Positions 61,527 to 64,000 of a stretch of DNA of 64,000 bases are shown here, piece by piece. The notes below the pieces were generated by a model. That model searched no databases. It was not told where the DNA came from and saw nothing but the letters and a program-made list of their open reading frames with translations. The DNA is from Ichthyophthirius multifiliis (lineage: Eukaryota > Ciliophora > Oligohymenophorea > Hymenostomatida): positions 1 through 64,000 of the forward strand of contig NW_004085988.1 of NCBI RefSeq assembly GCF_000220395.1, read 5' to 3'. The number at the start of each line of letters is the position of its first letter. Within the stretch, counting starts at the first letter, position 1. The position numbers and the translations under genes are program-made.

Positions 61527-64000
61527 ATATGAAAAAATAATAAAAAAATTAAAAACTAATTTTTTTTTTAAGATTTATAAAAATTTTAATAATATTAAAA
61601 AAATTATATTTATAACATGGTATTAATGATTATTTATTTATAAAAATAAATTATTTATTTATAATTATCAAAATAAATTAATAATTAATTATGAAATTTT
61701 TATATATACACGGAAAAATAATCTTTACATAATAGATATAACAAAATTGTAAAAAAAAAAAAAATAATATGTATACTAATTGATTATCATTTACTATGCA
61801 AACATACCCATTTATTTCATAGATAAAAAATAATAAATGAATATAATTAATGAAATAAATTTTAAATAATTTAATATAGGCAAATTAAAATTAATTTAAA
61901 ATTAAGATAAAGAAATCGAATAAATTAAAAAATAGAAAATATAACCATTGTCAAAAAATAAACATTAAATTTATCTTTAAAAAGTATGCAAATTATATAA
62001 ATATATTATCTTTAAATATAATTATAATAAATCATTTATAATTAATAGATTTAAAAAATTATCATCTTAATTTATAAATTAAAAATTTTTCATAAAAATA
62101 TTATTATTTTTTCATTAAAAAATAAAAATGTTTTTATTATCATTTTTAAAGCAAAACAAAATATTATCATTTTTAAAAAAATATTAAATAAATAAAAACA
62201 TAAAATTGATTAAAATGATACAAAACATTGTATAATCAGATTATCTAAATTTTGTTACTTTTAAAATAATATCTAAAATTTAGTTAATAAAAATATTTAG
62301 AATAAACATGATATTAAAAATACAATAATAATGCTGTGTAAATATTAAAAACTAAAAAAAGCAATTTAATTATTGTTTCTTTAAAGAGAAAATGATTTAA
62401 AAATTTATTTTTAAAAATTGATTTGTAAATTATTAAATAAATAATATATTGAAAAATATAAATAAATTAAAATAATTTAATAAATAAATATATTTCATTG
62501 AATATTTTTTTTCTTTTAAATATGTAATAAAATTTGTATTATTTTTTATATTAATAAAAAATAAGCAATTAAAGATTTATTTTTTATCATTAATAATTTT
62601 TATATTCAAAATGTATTTTTATCTTATTAATGATATATTTTTCATATAATTAAATCTTAAATATATATTTAAATAATTTTATTTTTAATATAATTGTATT
62701 TATTTAAGATTTTTTATTTAAATTTATTATTTGGCCTGTTATTAGATTTTTTTATTATTAATAAGTATATTCAATGACTATTTAATTAATATTTTATTTC
62801 ATTTGCATTTTTAGATTTTATTAAATATTATTCTTGAAAAAATAAGTATTTACCTTAAAATCTAAAAAAAATATAAATATAATTACTTTTATTTTAAATA
62901 TATATTATAGTTTTTTATTTAATTTAAATTTACTATAAAAAAAAAAAAAAAAAATTATTTTTAAATTTATTTATAATTGCTTATAATTATTATTATTTAT
63001 ATGTTTGGTTATGAGTTATGTATTAATTTATTTAGGTATTTATTTATTTGTTTTAATAATAAATATCTTTAAAACATTTCTATAATTTTAATTTATTTAA
63101 TATTAAATAATTTTTATTAATAATATTTCTTAATTATCTAATAAATAAATACTTTTTTAAAAGAAATTAATTTTTTTCATAAATTTTATTAAAATTATTT
63201 TAAATATCTTATTATGATTATATTTATTATATTTAATATTTGAAACTTAATATATTATCACACTATAATTTCATTTATTAATTTCTATTTATTAATGCAA
63301 ACTATTTGAAAATTAATAGTTAATTTTCTTTAATTATTATTTCTTTTTAATATTTTATTCAAATATTTCTTAATCATTTTATAATTTTTTAAACTATCAT
63401 TAATACAAATTGCATGATAAAAATACCATCATTCATAACTATTTTTTTTTTCTTATTAGTTGATACTTTAAATATTTGATAAACCTCAAAAAAGCAAACT
63501 TTGCGTTTATATAAAAAATGATAGCTAATTTTTATTTTATTAATATATTATAAAAAAATATGCATTAAAAAATTAAATACAAAAATATATCTAATTATGG
63601 CATTAAAGTAGAAATAAAAATACTTATATATTTTAGATAGATTATGAATGTAATTTAAAGTTTTTTTAGTTTAGAAATCTAATTTTTATTTGACAAAAAT
63701 AAATAAAGATTAATAAAAAAAAAAATTAAGAATAAAAATTATATGTGATTTATTAATTTAAATATTTATTTATAAAAGATATTTTTTTATATTTAAAAAA
63801 TATTATTTTTAATATGTAATATAAAATTTTTTATACAATCAATCCATTTATTTAATTTATTTAATATATAATAATTATTTATATCTTTAACTTCTATTTT
63901 TATTAAATATCTGTATATATATTATAATTATTAAAAAAAAGAAAAATATTAAAAAATTTGTAAATAAATATATAAATAAAATATAAATTATTATTAAATA
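61527..64000. other. A/T-rich intergenic DNA to window end
   Basis: No gene recognised. An open frame of 195 codons (61837-62421, plus) exists but has random-looking Ile/Lys/Asn composition (see rejected items). Includes a run of about 18 A at 62938-62954 and A/T runs only. Confidence 0.55.

Noticed and set aside
61837-62421. 195-codon plus-strand open frame under the ciliate code
   Set aside because: Composition is almost only Ile, Lys, Asn, Phe and Gln with few G-starting codons. With TGA the only stop, frames of this length occur by chance in such A/T DNA. No family, no start context.
1-64000. Mobile elements, tRNA/rRNA genes, CRISPR, telomeric repeats
   Set aside because: No reverse transcriptase, integrase or transposase motifs, no tRNA T-loop consensus in a cloverleaf context, no C4A2-type telomere repeat and no spaced direct repeats were seen. 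A covariance-model scan would be needed to exclude small RNAs.

Overview
The window looks like macronuclear chromosome DNA of an oligohymenophorean ciliate. It is about 85% A+T. TAA and TAG are read as glutamine and TGA is the only stop (ciliate nuclear code). Introns are mostly 40-125 nt, with GT..AG ends. Genes are packed on both strands and separated by nearly pure A/T DNA. Composition, code and gene style fit Ichthyophthirius multifiliis or a close relative best, with Tetrahymena-like protein content; the genus is an inference. A 21-base N run shows that this is a draft scaffold. Standard-code reading frames miss almost every gene here, so the models below were read by hand with TAA/TAG = Gln.

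Region 1 (1-9 kb), all minus strand: a small secreted Cys-rich protein; a 158-aa coiled-coil protein; protein phosphatase inhibitor 2 with seven introns; a leishmanolysin (M8)-like surface protein that has lost its zinc ligands; and a zinc-finger/coiled-coil protein.

Region 2 (9-25 kb): ribosomal protein S15A (+); a Rim15/IRE/MAST-type AGC kinase with an N-terminal zinc finger (+); a mitochondrial 2-oxoglutarate/malate-type carrier with six introns (-); an outer-dynein-arm docking-complex-like coiled-coil gene broken by an assembly gap (+); an unrecognised multi-exon gene (-); diphosphomevalonate decarboxylase (-); and a small unrecognised gene (+).

Region 3 (25-45 kb): an unrecognised 435-aa protein (+); a B-box protein with an SPRY-like C-terminus (+); and a 14.5-kb VPS13 lipid-transfer gene (-) carrying a roughly 0.65-kb TTATTG repeat.

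Region 4 (44-64 kb): a La/LARP7/p65-family RNA-binding protein (-); a septin with a C-terminal membrane anchor (-); a coiled-coil gene (-); an acidic unrecognised gene (+); an N-acylated pseudokinase fused to TPRs (-); a membrane protein with a C2H2 motif behind a signal peptide (+); cystathionine beta-synthase with a conserved haem-ligand motif (-); and a Myb/SANT-like protein (+).

There is no operon logic and no mobile element, CRISPR array, rRNA or recognisable tRNA. The genes are ordinary host genes: cilium and cytoskeleton, membrane lipid transfer, isoprenoid and sulfur metabolism, mitochondrial transport, signalling and RNA binding. Where I could sum exon lengths exactly, several models are divisible by three, which supports the splice sites. 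These are inhibitor-2, carrier, CBS, decarboxylase, leishmanolysin-like, B-box and the 7.3-8.5 kb gene. Other genes carry apparent one-base frame breaks, several next to homopolymer runs, and these look like draft-sequence indels.
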